From Bacillota bacterium (lineage in GTDB: Bacteria > Bacillota > Clostridia > Acetivibrionales > DSM-1351), in NCBI GenBank assembly GCA_023397905.1, contig JAEWSZ010000044.1, positions 1-31,105 on the forward strand: a stretch of 31,105 nt of DNA. Direction: 5' to 3'. A program made the translations under genes and the position numbers. Under the pieces are notes generated by a model that was not told where the DNA came from, searched no databases, and was given only the letters and a program-made list of their open reading frames with translations. Below, in pieces: positions 1-8,509 of this stretch. Each line of letters opens with the position of its first letter. The stretch's first letter is position 1.

Positions 1-1
1 A

Positions 2-1177
2 TTTTCATATGCCCAGGAAGCTATTCACCAAGGTGCCCTGGATTATTGCCTGAAACCTGTGGACCCGTCCAAAACGGATGAATTGTTGAAAAAAACCCAC
101 ATCTATCTTGAAAATAAAAGAAGCCTCAGAAATAATGAAATTCTGGAGGGACTGAAGGGCACTTCAGGACGTAAAAGCGCAGTGATAGAAGATTTTTTAC
201 ATAAGTATACCAGAGGTATATGGTTTTCCATGGTGGTGTATTCTGAAAATGATAATTATAATGTCAAAGAGCTGAGAGGACTGGAGGGTTATCATCTTCT
301 TGGTATTAAAGTAGGCGTAAATAAATACCAGTATATAGTGAACACGGAAGAAAATATATCAGCGGATAAAATAGAGGGATTATATAAAAAGCCGGATATT
401 ATAAGTGTCGGCATAAGTACCGTTGTTGAAAAGCCGGAAGATTTTCAGAAATTGGTTAAAGAAGCTGATATTGCGGCCTTAAAGACTTTTGTCTGCGGCG
501 GGAAAGGGGTATTTTTTTATACCAATAATATCCGGATACTAAAACCGGTGCTGGATAAAATTTTCAATGCCGTAACAAACGGAAAATTTGAACTGCTTAC
601 TGGTATTAACGAGGAGCTGCGGGAATTATTTGCGCATCAGGGACTTGGTATGGCCGAAGCCATTTATCTGTGGAATCAGGTTGTCAGTATTATAAATAAC
701 AAATTTGAAGACAAAAGCGCATACTTGAATCTGGAATTTTTAAGCTATTCCGAGTTGTGCGCCCGATTCAAGGATTTTGAATCCTTGTGCGGTTATCTGC
801 AGGAAGTGTTTAATGAATTGGGTCCGGACAAAGACGCGTCTCTTGGCAATCAGGAAATCAACGCATCTTTTATTAAAATGGTGGATTATATCAAGGCTAA
901 TTTCAGTCAGGAACTGTATCTTAAAGACTTGGCGGTAAAATTTTATATTAATCAGTTTTATTGCTGCGAACTTTTTAAAAAATTTATGGGGAAGACCTTT
1001 TCTGAATTTATTGCCAGCCTCAGAACGGAAAAGGCCTGTGAACTGATGATGGACAAAGAGCTTTCCATAGAAAAAGTCGCGGAAATGGTGGGCTATAGCG
1101 ACTACTACTATTTCAACAAGGTATTTAAAAAATACTGCGGCATGCCTCCTGCAAAATACCGGAAAAACCATATTTAA
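2..1177 (+). CDS. YesN-type response regulator, AraC output domain (5' partial)
   Basis: The gene starts before the window: the frame is open from base 2, and its first residues read as the end of a receiver domain (A-x-E-A-x-x-x-G-A-L-D-Y-x-L-K-P), including the conserved K-P. The GTG at 59 is therefore not the start. A poorly conserved middle section of about 250 residues follows, then a C-terminal AraC-type double helix-turn-helix over roughly the last 95 residues, with the typical ending VGYSDYYYFNKVFKK. Proteins of this build are cytoplasmic transcription activators phosphorylated by YesM-type kinases. The kinase gene follows 25 bases downstream, so the two form an operon and a cognate pair. 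The position upstream of GH127-like and GH78-like genes suggests control of sugar uptake or degradation; that target is inferred. Confidence 0.93.
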   Translation, partial: FSYAQEAIHQGALDYCLKPVDPSKTDELLKKTHIYLENKRSLRNNEILEGLKGTSGRKSAVIEDFLHKYTRGIWFSMVVYSENDNYNVKELRGLEGYHLLGIKVGVNKYQYIVNTEENISADKIEGLYKKPDIISVGISTVVEKPEDFQKLVKEADIAALKTFVCGGKGVFFYTNNIRILKPVLDKIFNAVTNGKFELLTGINEELRELFAHQGLGMAEAIYLWNQVVSIINNKFEDKSAYLNLEFLSYSELCARFKDFESLCGYLQEVFNELGPDKDASLGNQEINASFIKMVDYIKANFSQELYLKDLAVKFYINQFYCCELFKKFMGKTFSEFIASLRTEKACELMMDKELSIEKVAEMVGYSDYYYFNKVFKKYCGMPPAKYRKNHI

Positions 1178-1202
1178 AATAGCTGAGAAAGAAGGTGCAT
1201 CC

Positions 1203-2984
1203 TTGGGTATGAACAAGCTGAAGCTTAAACACCAGATTGCTTTCCTTGTTGGAGTTTCCGTCGTCCTTATGATACTGGTCCAGCTTTTTTACTACTACAG
1301 ATTTTATATACTTACCCAGGAAAGGGCAAAAAATTATGAAAGTACTATTATCAATCAGACCACTATAAAAATAAATTCCATTCTAAGCGACGTGGAATCC
1401 GCCGCCAATGTCATAGCATACAACAAGCATATACAGGACTTTATATATTCCGATGATCATGCTGCGCGTGCATTCATCCTGGGGCCTTTTGCAACAGACG
1501 TATTGGGAGATGTAAAATCCTTAAATCCCAACATCTACAATGTCAGGATTACAGATAATAAAGGGCGTATCACATCTACTTACTTTGATTATGACTCTGA
1601 TATCTATGCCAATATCCAAAAGAAATATAATTATGTCGATGATAACTTCAAATCGCCCACCTTTACAAATATTTTCAAAGACAGCAGCACAGGAAAGTTT
1701 TTCTTTTTCTACATAGACCCCATTGTGGACACAAACGGAAGAATAGACCTGTTTAAAAAAATCGGCGTGTGTACCGTCACTATTGATACTTCCACAATAC
1801 AGGAACTCGTTGCGACTATGGAGCTCACTCCCAATGCGCTGTTTGTCGTATTGGATGATGAAAACAGGGTGGTCGCGTCAAACAATAAAATGGAGCAAGG
1901 GGAATTGTTTAACGATATTGCGCTTGGAAGCCAAATAGGCTCTGAAACCAGTAATACCGTAATGTATAAAAACCAGAAAGTTATTCTGCAGCAAAAGGAG
2001 CTGGGAATGGCAGGCTGGAAGATTGTCAGCGTGCTTCCTATGAGCGAGTTGACCAGTGATATGCAGTCCATGAAGAGTTTCGGTATTGCCACGGGCGTCA
2101 TTTTATTGCTTATCCTGGTGTCAATAGGATATTTATTCATGAGAAATATAACGGGTCCGGTGATTGGGCTTGTCAGGGACATGAAGAAAATAGGCAAAAG
2201 TAATATCGGATTCAGATTGCATGTTCAATCAACCAATGAAGTAGGCATATTGGCCATGGATATTAATAAAATGCTGGATCAGATAGAGGATATGACCAGG
2301 AGAATTTTTAACACCCAGACAAGATTATATGAAATGGAATTGTCCAAAAAGCAGGCGGAATTTTCTGCTCTTCAAAGCCAGATCAACCCCCATTTTCTGT
2401 ATAACACCCTGAACTGTATCAGCGGTATGGGTTTGGCCAACGGGATCGTGGAAATTGCTGGAATATCTTCAAGTATGTCGAATATATTCAGATACAGTAT
2501 ACGGAAGGATGAGCTGGTTTTTGTGCGCGAGGAAGTTGAGTGTGTCCGGGAATACCTGTATATCATAGGCTTGCGCTATGGAGACAGGTACTCAATAAAC
2601 ATGGATGTGACGGAGGAGGTCATGGACTTTAAGACATTGAAAATGATTTTGCAGCCTATTGTAGAAAATGCTTTATATCACGGACTTGAGAAAATAGAGG
2701 AAGGGGGGATGCTGGACATAAAAGGATTTCGCAATGAAGACGGGAATATATGCTTTGAAGTAAGCGATAATGGAGCCGGAATAGAAGAATCCAGGCTGGA
2801 GGGAATCCGGGAAAGGTTGGACAGCGCTTCGAATTATACAGAAAACGGCAATCCAAGAGGGGTAGGGATAGTGAATATTCAGAGAAGAATCAGACTTACC
2901 TTTGGTGAAAAATATGGTTTGTTTATATATAGTAAGTTGAATGAGGGGACAAAAGTGGTAATATCAATGCCCGCTTTTGAATGA
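1203..2984 (+). CDS. YesM-type sensor histidine kinase
   Basis: This is a membrane sensor kinase of about 593 residues. Transmembrane segments lie at about residues 12-33 and 294-313, with an extracytoplasmic sensor region (Cache-like by position) between them. A HAMP linker covers about 314-368. The His_kinase domain contains the INPHFLYNTLN motif with the phospho-acceptor histidine at about 397. A HATPase domain follows with the N-box (VENALYHG) and the DNGAG and GVGIVNI motifs. The family phosphorylates YesN-like regulators, and its partner is directly upstream. The start is uncertain: TTG at 1203 lies 7 bases after AAGG, while ATG at 1209 lies 13 bases after it. The ligand is unknown; an oligosaccharide or its binding protein is likely from the neighbours. 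Confidence 0.93.
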   Translation: MGMNKLKLKHQIAFLVGVSVVLMILVQLFYYYRFYILTQERAKNYESTIINQTTIKINSILSDVESAANVIAYNKHIQDFIYSDDHAARAFILGPFATDVLGDVKSLNPNIYNVRITDNKGRITSTYFDYDSDIYANIQKKYNYVDDNFKSPTFTNIFKDSSTGKFFFFYIDPIVDTNGRIDLFKKIGVCTVTIDTSTIQELVATMELTPNALFVVLDDENRVVASNNKMEQGELFNDIALGSQIGSETSNTVMYKNQKVILQQKELGMAGWKIVSVLPMSELTSDMQSMKSFGIATGVILLLILVSIGYLFMRNITGPVIGLVRDMKKIGKSNIGFRLHVQSTNEVGILAMDINKMLDQIEDMTRRIFNTQTRLYEMELSKKQAEFSALQSQINPHFLYNTLNCISGMGLANGIVEIAGISSSMSNIFRYSIRKDELVFVREEVECVREYLYIIGLRYGDRYSINMDVTEEVMDFKTLKMILQPIVENALYHGLEKIEEGGMLDIKGFRNEDGNICFEVSDNGAGIEESRLEGIRERLDSASNYTENGNPRGVGIVNIQRRIRLTFGEKYGLFIYSKLNEGTKVVISMPAFE

Positions 2985-3106
2985 TAAAAACACTAAAAAA
3001 CATACAAAATAGCCCAATATATGAATTTAATTTAAAACTGTTTCTAACTATACTTAAATTGCAGAATACAGTTATTATACTTTAATTTATACAGGGGGTA
3101 GGTACT

Positions 3107-4822
3107 GTGCAAAATATGATATATGAAAAATTTGAACCCTTAAAGAATGCAGCATTGGTTTTGAACTATTTGATCAGTATGGTAGATGAAAGCAATGATA
3201 ATCTTCCTTATTGGTTGGTCCTTCCAAACAAAAAGCCTGCTGAAGCGGCACATTGCCGTGTAGATGATGCCGAACTTGTGGGCTCGTGGTATGAAGGGAT
3301 AGATTCAGCAAGAAAAATGCTGAAAACAGAGATTGGTACGGAGGTACAGCAATCTTTCCATAGACACATCATGAAATCCTGGGGAGAGCACGGGTTACGT
3401 TTCCACGAGCAGTATCCCTGGACTCATACTAATCATAGTTCTTTTCATGAAATTGGATATATTCTTCCTGCATTAAATCGTATCCTTGAAAATAATCCTG
3501 ACGATGTGGAAGCTGAGAAGCGTTCATCCGAATTGATACGAGGAATGAGATCTCTTGTAATTGAAAGGAAAGTGAAGACATTTTGGTCGGGAGACTCGGC
3601 GGAAACAGAGCCTGTGTATGAATTCCCAAATGATGTATATTTAAAAGATGGTGGCTTTGACTTATCAAGACATACCGGCAGAGGGGAGCAACCAATCAGG
3701 AATGCTATTATGCTCCACTCTCTGGTCAGAAGGTATGAGATTTCAAAGGATGAAGTTGCGCTGGATCTCGCCAAAGGCCTGGCAAACCATCTTCTGGGAG
3801 TCTCCAGGTATTTTAATTATAAAATGGAGTTTTTCGGACATGTTCATTCTGCCGGTTGGGTCGCCTCCGGTCTTGTGAGACTTGGGCGTTTGACGGGGAA
3901 TAAAAGATATGTTACCTGTGGTAAAGGGATATATGATTATATCCGTTCTTTATCTTCCTCCTTTGGATGGGTTCCTGAATATGCGCAATGGCATCCTGCC
4001 AATGAAGAAGTCTGCGAGACTTGTTGCATCAAGGATATGATTGAATGTGCGAATGAACTTATATTATCAGGCTTTAATGCGTACTGGGAGGATATTGTTC
4101 TTTTTTCAAGAAATCAGTTGGTTGAAAATCAGGTGAAATATACGGGATATGTGGTAGCAGATAATACTTTACCCAACAGCAACGGGATCACATACAGAGA
4201 CGTTGGCAAAAGAATGCTAGGTGGATTTACCGGAGGCTCTCTGGTGAACTCGATTTCATTGTCTAAATTTCGTTCAATCGCGGGTTGCTGCGTAGGAATG
4301 GCTCCTGTGGCATTAAAGATTGTCTGGGATAGAGCTGTGGAATTTGAAAATGGTGTAATCATTGTAAATATACCTATGGACAAAGAAACAGAAGAAGTAG
4401 CAGTTACAATGAAATACCCGGATAAAGGATCTGTAGTCGTGACAGCGAAGAAAAAATGCAAAGTTGCCTTTAGAATATACTCCTTTATGGGAGATAACAT
4501 AGTGTATAAGCGAAACGGAATCGAACATACGCCGCTGCTGGTTGGAAAGCTTGCAATATTCGAGGATGTCAACCCGGGTGACATTGTAGAACTTGAACAC
4601 AGCATTGAAACATTACAAGTGAAAGAATTTGTCTGTGGAGGAGAATACACTATTTTATGGAGAGGCTGCGATGTAGTGGATATACTTCCGCGTGGTGAAC
4701 ATATGAGGCTGTATCAGCGCGAGATTGCTGCTCCGAAATATTATCCTTTACCGGAAGATATAAAATATACCGGTGCAGCAAATATGGGACCGACACAACA
4801 GACGCAGAAGCAAAATATATAA
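3107..4822 (+). CDS. GH127-superfamily (beta-L-arabinofuranosidase-like, DUF1680-type) glycoside hydrolase
   Basis: This 571-residue protein has no signal peptide, so it should be cytoplasmic. It shows the two signatures of the GH127 fold. A CETC segment gives E304 and C306, and a CC pair sits at 394-395; in characterised GH127 enzymes the equivalent Glu and Cys residues bind zinc and the first Cys of the pair is the nucleophile. A YWEDIVLFSRNQL stretch at about 326-338 also resembles the family. The rest is divergent and slightly short for the family, so L-arabinofuranosidase activity is a reasonable guess but the exact sugar is not readable. The start is GTG at 3107, 8 bases after an AGGGGGT ribosome binding site. 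The gene lies between a two-component system and an AraC/GH78 pair. Confidence 0.78.
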   Translation: MQNMIYEKFEPLKNAALVLNYLISMVDESNDNLPYWLVLPNKKPAEAAHCRVDDAELVGSWYEGIDSARKMLKTEIGTEVQQSFHRHIMKSWGEHGLRFHEQYPWTHTNHSSFHEIGYILPALNRILENNPDDVEAEKRSSELIRGMRSLVIERKVKTFWSGDSAETEPVYEFPNDVYLKDGGFDLSRHTGRGEQPIRNAIMLHSLVRRYEISKDEVALDLAKGLANHLLGVSRYFNYKMEFFGHVHSAGWVASGLVRLGRLTGNKRYVTCGKGIYDYIRSLSSSFGWVPEYAQWHPANEEVCETCCIKDMIECANELILSGFNAYWEDIVLFSRNQLVENQVKYTGYVVADNTLPNSNGITYRDVGKRMLGGFTGGSLVNSISLSKFRSIAGCCVGMAPVALKIVWDRAVEFENGVIIVNIPMDKETEEVAVTMKYPDKGSVVVTAKKKCKVAFRIYSFMGDNIVYKRNGIEHTPLLVGKLAIFEDVNPGDIVELEHSIETLQVKEFVCGGEYTILWRGCDVVDILPRGEHMRLYQREIAAPKYYPLPEDIKYTGAANMGPTQQTQKQNI

Positions 4823-4855
4823 ATTGTAAAATAGAACCTCTATAGGGGAAAAAAG

Positions 4856-5749
4856 ATGAGATCCAGAGAAATTAGTGAGAAAGTGATTTATAATAATCCT
4901 TTGCAGCCGGTGAGGATAATTCACGAATGCAGACATGGTGAAGGTAGCGGGCCATGGCATTATCACCATGAGTTGGAACTGATTACCGGTATAAAAGGAG
5001 AGTTCTGTATATTTACAAAAGAACTGGCTATAAAGCTGAAATCCGGGGATGTTGCGGTCGTTGGTTCCTTTGAACCCCACCACTCCTTCATTGAAGATGA
5101 AAATATGGAATATATTGTTTTGCAGTTTGATATCTTCAGATTTATCAGTCAAGACCTCATTTCATATATGAAATACTTCACTGAAAATGGACGTCTTCTC
5201 AGCCGTTTAAATAGTATATTCAGAGAAAAGCCTCAAGTGAGTGAAAAAATCCACCGGTATATCGTTGAAATTGCTTCAGAACATGAACAAAAGCAAAAAG
5301 GTTATGAAATTGCAATTCATAGCCTTATTCACAGGATTATTCTGGAGATTTTAAGGAATGACAGAAGTGCTTTGCTTGAAGTTAACTGCAGCCTTGAACT
5401 TCAAAAGCTTCTGCCTGTTCTGGAGTACGTTGAAAAAAACATTAATAATAGAATCACGATGGAAGAAGCTGCAAAGCTTATAAATTTTGACTATTATTAC
5501 TTTGGAAAGTATTTTAAAAGGGTCATTGGGAAGACATTTAAGGAATATGTCAACAATAAAAAGATTGTAAATGCTGAAAGAATTCTTCTGACCCAAAATG
5601 TAACTGTCATGGAAGCGGCATTAGCGGTAGGGATGCCCAATATGGCAAATTTCTATAAGGCATTCAGAGAGTATAACAATTGTTCACCTAAAGATTTCAG
5701 AAATATGGCGTTGAACAGAGTGAACCCAAAGCCAATTACTTTCAGCTGA
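4856..5749 (+). CDS. AraC-family regulator with N-terminal cupin sensor
   Basis: This 297-residue protein has a cupin-like N-terminal half with W-H-Y-H-H-E-L-E-L at about residues 36-44 and a matching Phe-Glu-Pro-His-His segment near 73. The C-terminal AraC double helix-turn-helix covers about residues 190-288, with FDYYYFGKYFKRVIGKTF and an AxAVGMPNMANFYKAFRE helix. This build is typical of sugar-responsive activators that bind an imported mono- or disaccharide in the cupin pocket. It starts 33 bases after the GH127-like gene and precedes the GH78-like gene by about 95 bases, so it probably regulates both. A GGGG run 8 bases before the ATG serves as ribosome binding site. The ligand is not identifiable. 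Confidence 0.9.
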   Translation: MRSREISEKVIYNNPLQPVRIIHECRHGEGSGPWHYHHELELITGIKGEFCIFTKELAIKLKSGDVAVVGSFEPHHSFIEDENMEYIVLQFDIFRFISQDLISYMKYFTENGRLLSRLNSIFREKPQVSEKIHRYIVEIASEHEQKQKGYEIAIHSLIHRIILEILRNDRSALLEVNCSLELQKLLPVLEYVEKNINNRITMEEAAKLINFDYYYFGKYFKRVIGKTFKEYVNNKKIVNAERILLTQNVTVMEAALAVGMPNMANFYKAFREYNNCSPKDFRNMALNRVNPKPITFS

Positions 5750-5842
5750 AAGCCTATAGCTTGGATTTGAGGCTAAATATAGGTTTCAACCGTAATTGAC
5801 TTTGTGACTCTTTAGTATTAAAAAAATATGAGGAGATAAAAT

Positions 5843-7384
5843 ATGAGTACCAATAAAAAATTTGTTGATATTGCACAACAGCTTAAACCCAAACTAAATA
5901 AAACGGCTGTTTTCCCCAAGTATTTAATTGACGTTGTTGGCGATAAGGACGCATTTCAAGGATGGAAAATAAATAATTCGGAAGAAATAGAAAATCTAAA
6001 ACTAAAAGCTTTTGGTAAAAATGAGAGCTTTGTTATTGATTTTGGAGATCATCAGGTAGGTTATATTAACTTCTCAATAAAGACCGTAGGCAGCCCTCCG
6101 GATGCTCCTCTAAGGTTGAATCTGATTTTTGGAGAGATGCCCTGTGAAATAGCGGAATCTTTTGACAATTATGAGGGAAGACTGAGCCGTTCATGGCTTC
6201 AGGAGGAAATCATCAATATTGATGTACTACCTTGTGAAATGCAATTACCCAGACGTTACAGCTTCCGATACTTGAAGATTATTGTCATTGACACATCCAA
6301 AAAATATAAAGTGGCATTTTCAAATATTTATATTACGTCGGTTACATCAGCAGATATATCAAGAATTGAACGATTAGATACTATCCAAGAGGATTTGAGA
6401 GTCATGGATAATATCAGCATAAAGACACTTCAGGATTGTATGCAATCAGTATTTGAAGATGGGCCGAAAAGAGACAGACGATTATGGATAGGGGACTTAA
6501 GACTGCAAGCTTTGGCAAATTATCACACTTTTAAAAATTACGACCTTGTAAAGCGCTGTCTTTATCTTTTCGGGGGAATGACTCTTAAAAGCGGTCACAT
6601 TGGAGCATGCGTCTTTATAGAACCGCAACCTTTAGTGGATGATATTTATCTTTATGATTACTCCCTTTTCTTTGTAGCAAGCTTGTATGATTATTATACA
6701 GCAACAAATGATATAGAAACTTTGAATAATCTTTGGCCTGTTGCCTTAAAACAATTAGAGCTTGCTTTAGAAAGATTGAATGAAAAAGGGATAGTTAAAG
6801 ATGATCCGTCATGGTGGTGTTTTATCGATTGGCATAATGACCTCAATAAGCAAGCAGCTGCACAAGCTGTTCTTATATACTGCCTGAAAAGGGGACTTTA
6901 TTTGGCAAAAGAATTAAAACAGAACAAAGTCATAGATTTTATCAAAAATAAAATTGATTTTGTATCAAAAGCGGCAATTGAGCATCTATGGATTAACGAA
7001 AAAGGGGTTTTCATCAGCGGTGAAAACGCACAAATATCCTGGGCATCACAAATCTGGATGGTACTTGCAGAAGTTTTCAGCGAAAAGGAAAATGCAAATT
7101 TACTGGAAAGATTATTTATAGATCCACCGGCAATTAAAATGAATACTCCTTATATGTATCATCATTTTATTGATGCACTGTTCCTATGTGGCATGAAGAA
7201 AAAGGCATTGGAACAAATGAGGGGATATTGGGGCGAAATGGTGAAGGATGGAGCTGATTGTTTCTGGGAAGCCTACAACCCTGAAGATAAATTCTTTTCT
7301 CCATATGGAAGTAATGTCATAAACAGTTACTGCCATGCATGGAGCTGCACTCCCACATATTTTATAAGAAAATTCCTGCTTTAA
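5843..7384 (+). CDS. GH78-like alpha-L-rhamnosidase
   Basis: This 513-residue protein has an N-terminal beta-rich region (about 1-180) followed by an (alpha/alpha)6 catalytic domain. The family landmark DGPKRDRRLWIGD lies at residues 206-218 and matches the G-P-x-R-(E/D)-R-x-x-W-x-G-D segment that carries acidic active-site residues in GH78. Near the C-terminus, HAWSCTPTYF (498-507) is the usual closing motif with the substrate-binding His. It is shorter than classical multi-domain GH78 enzymes and lacks a signal peptide, so it probably releases L-rhamnose from short, imported glycosides. GAGGAG precedes the ATG. The gene is preceded by cupin-AraC and GH127-like genes. The family call is firm; the substrate is inferred. 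Confidence 0.85.
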   Translation: MSTNKKFVDIAQQLKPKLNKTAVFPKYLIDVVGDKDAFQGWKINNSEEIENLKLKAFGKNESFVIDFGDHQVGYINFSIKTVGSPPDAPLRLNLIFGEMPCEIAESFDNYEGRLSRSWLQEEIINIDVLPCEMQLPRRYSFRYLKIIVIDTSKKYKVAFSNIYITSVTSADISRIERLDTIQEDLRVMDNISIKTLQDCMQSVFEDGPKRDRRLWIGDLRLQALANYHTFKNYDLVKRCLYLFGGMTLKSGHIGACVFIEPQPLVDDIYLYDYSLFFVASLYDYYTATNDIETLNNLWPVALKQLELALERLNEKGIVKDDPSWWCFIDWHNDLNKQAAAQAVLIYCLKRGLYLAKELKQNKVIDFIKNKIDFVSKAAIEHLWINEKGVFISGENAQISWASQIWMVLAEVFSEKENANLLERLFIDPPAIKMNTPYMYHHFIDALFLCGMKKKALEQMRGYWGEMVKDGADCFWEAYNPEDKFFSPYGSNVINSYCHAWSCTPTYFIRKFLL

Positions 7385-7559
7385 AATAACAAGCAAATAT
7401 AAATTTTATATTTTTTATAAATTATGGTAAAATATTACTTGTATAAATATTGGCTATATCAAATTTTTAGTGCTAATAATATATTATTAGGATACTTTTT
7501 ATCTACAAATAAAAACTTGAGTAATTAAAATAATCAGTTTGATTAGTAGGGAGGGGGAA

Positions 7560-7637
7560 ATGATATTCAGGTATCACTTTATGATACTGTTAGTAATTTT
7601 TTTACATATTACTTCCAACAATTATTATTGGATTTAA
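7560..7637 (+). CDS. possible 25-residue hydrophobic peptide
   Basis: An AGGGAGGGGG tract, one of the strongest Shine-Dalgarno matches in the window, ends 3 bases before an ATG at 7560. It opens a 25-codon frame that begins MIFRYHFMILLVIFLHI and ends in TAA at 7635-7637. The product would be a single short membrane-seeking helix with a few basic residues. It sits between two copies of a promoter-like element and 117 bases before the DJ-1/PfpI gene. It could be a small membrane peptide, a leader peptide or a chance frame; no family is recognised. The close SD spacing weakens the case. Confidence 0.3.
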   Translation: MIFRYHFMILLVIFLHITSNNYYWI

Positions 7638-7678
7638 CATCAAAATGAGTATTCAACTTTAAAATAAAACAGAATAGG

Positions 7679-7706
7679 ACCACATTTTTTACTTATGTGG
7701 TAAAAT
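7679..7706 (+). promoter_or_regulatory. palindrome overlapping an extended -10 element
   Basis: ACCACAT (7679-7685) and ATGTGGT (7695-7701) form a perfect 7-base inverted repeat with a 9-base spacer. Its right arm overlaps TGGTAAAAT, an extended -10 match, about 50 bases upstream of the DJ-1/PfpI start. This is the layout of a repressor site over a promoter. No convincing -35 is visible, and the binding protein is unknown. Confidence 0.4.
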
Positions 7707-7754
7707 ACTACTTGAATACTGTATTTGGATTATTTATATAAAAGGAATATGAAA

Positions 7755-8333
7755 ATGAAAACCTTGTTATTTTTAGCTAAAGGGTTTGAGACAATTGAAT
7801 TCAGTGCTTTTATTGATGTCATGGGATGGGCGAGGAATGATTATGGACTTGATCTTCCTGTTGTGACCTGTGGTTTTCAAAAGAAAGTTATAAGTACTTT
7901 TAATATTCCGGTATTGGTCGAGAAAACTATTGATGAGATTGATGTGGATGATTACAATGCTCTTGCAATACCAGGAGGGTTTGAGGAATTTGGATTTTAT
8001 GAAGAAGCTTACGATGAGAAATTTCTGGACCTCATAAGAGAATTTAACAAAAAAAGAAAAATCATTGCTGCGATATGTGTCGCAGCTTTGCCTGTAGGTA
8101 AAAGTGGTGTTTTAAAAGATCGAAAAGCAACTACGTATCATCTAGGAGACGGAAAACGACAGAACCAGTTGAAAGAATTTAATGTTAATGTAATCAATGA
8201 GCCTGTTGTGGTTGATGAAAACATAATTACTTCATATTGCCCTGAAACTGCACCTGCAGTTGCTTTTAAATTGTTGGAGTTGTTGACATCTAAAGAGCAA
8301 ATGGAAGTTATTAAAACTGCAATGGGATTCTAG
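7755..8333 (+). CDS. DJ-1/PfpI family protein
   Basis: This 192-residue, single-domain cytoplasmic protein of the DJ-1/ThiJ/PfpI superfamily begins MKTLLFLAKGFETIEF, with the conserved Glu at 15. The nucleophile elbow AAICVAALPVG places the reactive cysteine at 108. The ALAIPGGF segment at about 69-76 is also typical. The superfamily includes chaperones, glyoxalase/deglycase-type enzymes and proteases, so the reaction cannot be given. The ATG at 7755 is preferred because AAAGGA lies 8 bases upstream; the ATG at 7749 is only 2 bases from it, and an upstream in-frame TTG at 7725 has no ribosome binding site. It appears to be a single-gene unit with its own promoter region. Confidence 0.88.
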   Translation: MKTLLFLAKGFETIEFSAFIDVMGWARNDYGLDLPVVTCGFQKKVISTFNIPVLVEKTIDEIDVDDYNALAIPGGFEEFGFYEEAYDEKFLDLIREFNKKRKIIAAICVAALPVGKSGVLKDRKATTYHLGDGKRQNQLKEFNVNVINEPVVVDENIITSYCPETAPAVAFKLLELLTSKEQMEVIKTAMGF

Positions 8334-8509
8334 ATGAAATCATATCATAAGAGCTAAGTATAAAAAATAAGTATATCTGAATGAAATTATAGAAAATTAT
8401 TTTTGGGTATTCATTATACCTCCAAAGTCAGTACTTATTTGTATTATATCAATCTTCACTGGGTTTGAAGGATAATTGAAAAATGATAGAAGAATAAAGG
8501 AGACCAACT

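Larger units (their letters stand above)
7385..7754. other. 370-base intergenic region with duplicated promoter-like element
   Basis: No large gene is present. A 21-base element occurs twice in direct orientation, at 7425-7445 and 7698-7718, with 19 of 21 bases identical. Each copy begins TGGTAAAAT, which fits an extended -10 (TG-N-TAAAAT). A 25-codon ORF with a strong ribosome binding site lies between them (see separate entry). The second copy is overlapped by a perfect 7-base inverted repeat (ACCACAT at 7679-7685, ATGTGGT at 7695-7701), which may be an operator in front of the DJ-1/PfpI gene. The function of the region is inferred only from these patterns. Confidence 0.4.

Noticed and set aside
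2987..3005. 17-base match to 23907-23924 (A-rich, ACACTAAAAAACA)
   Set aside because: It is low-complexity A-rich sequence; chance is sufficient.
5750..5842. possible hairpin and TTGACT promoter before the GH78-like gene
   Set aside because: The stem is weak and no good -10 is found at proper spacing; it may simply be operon spacer.
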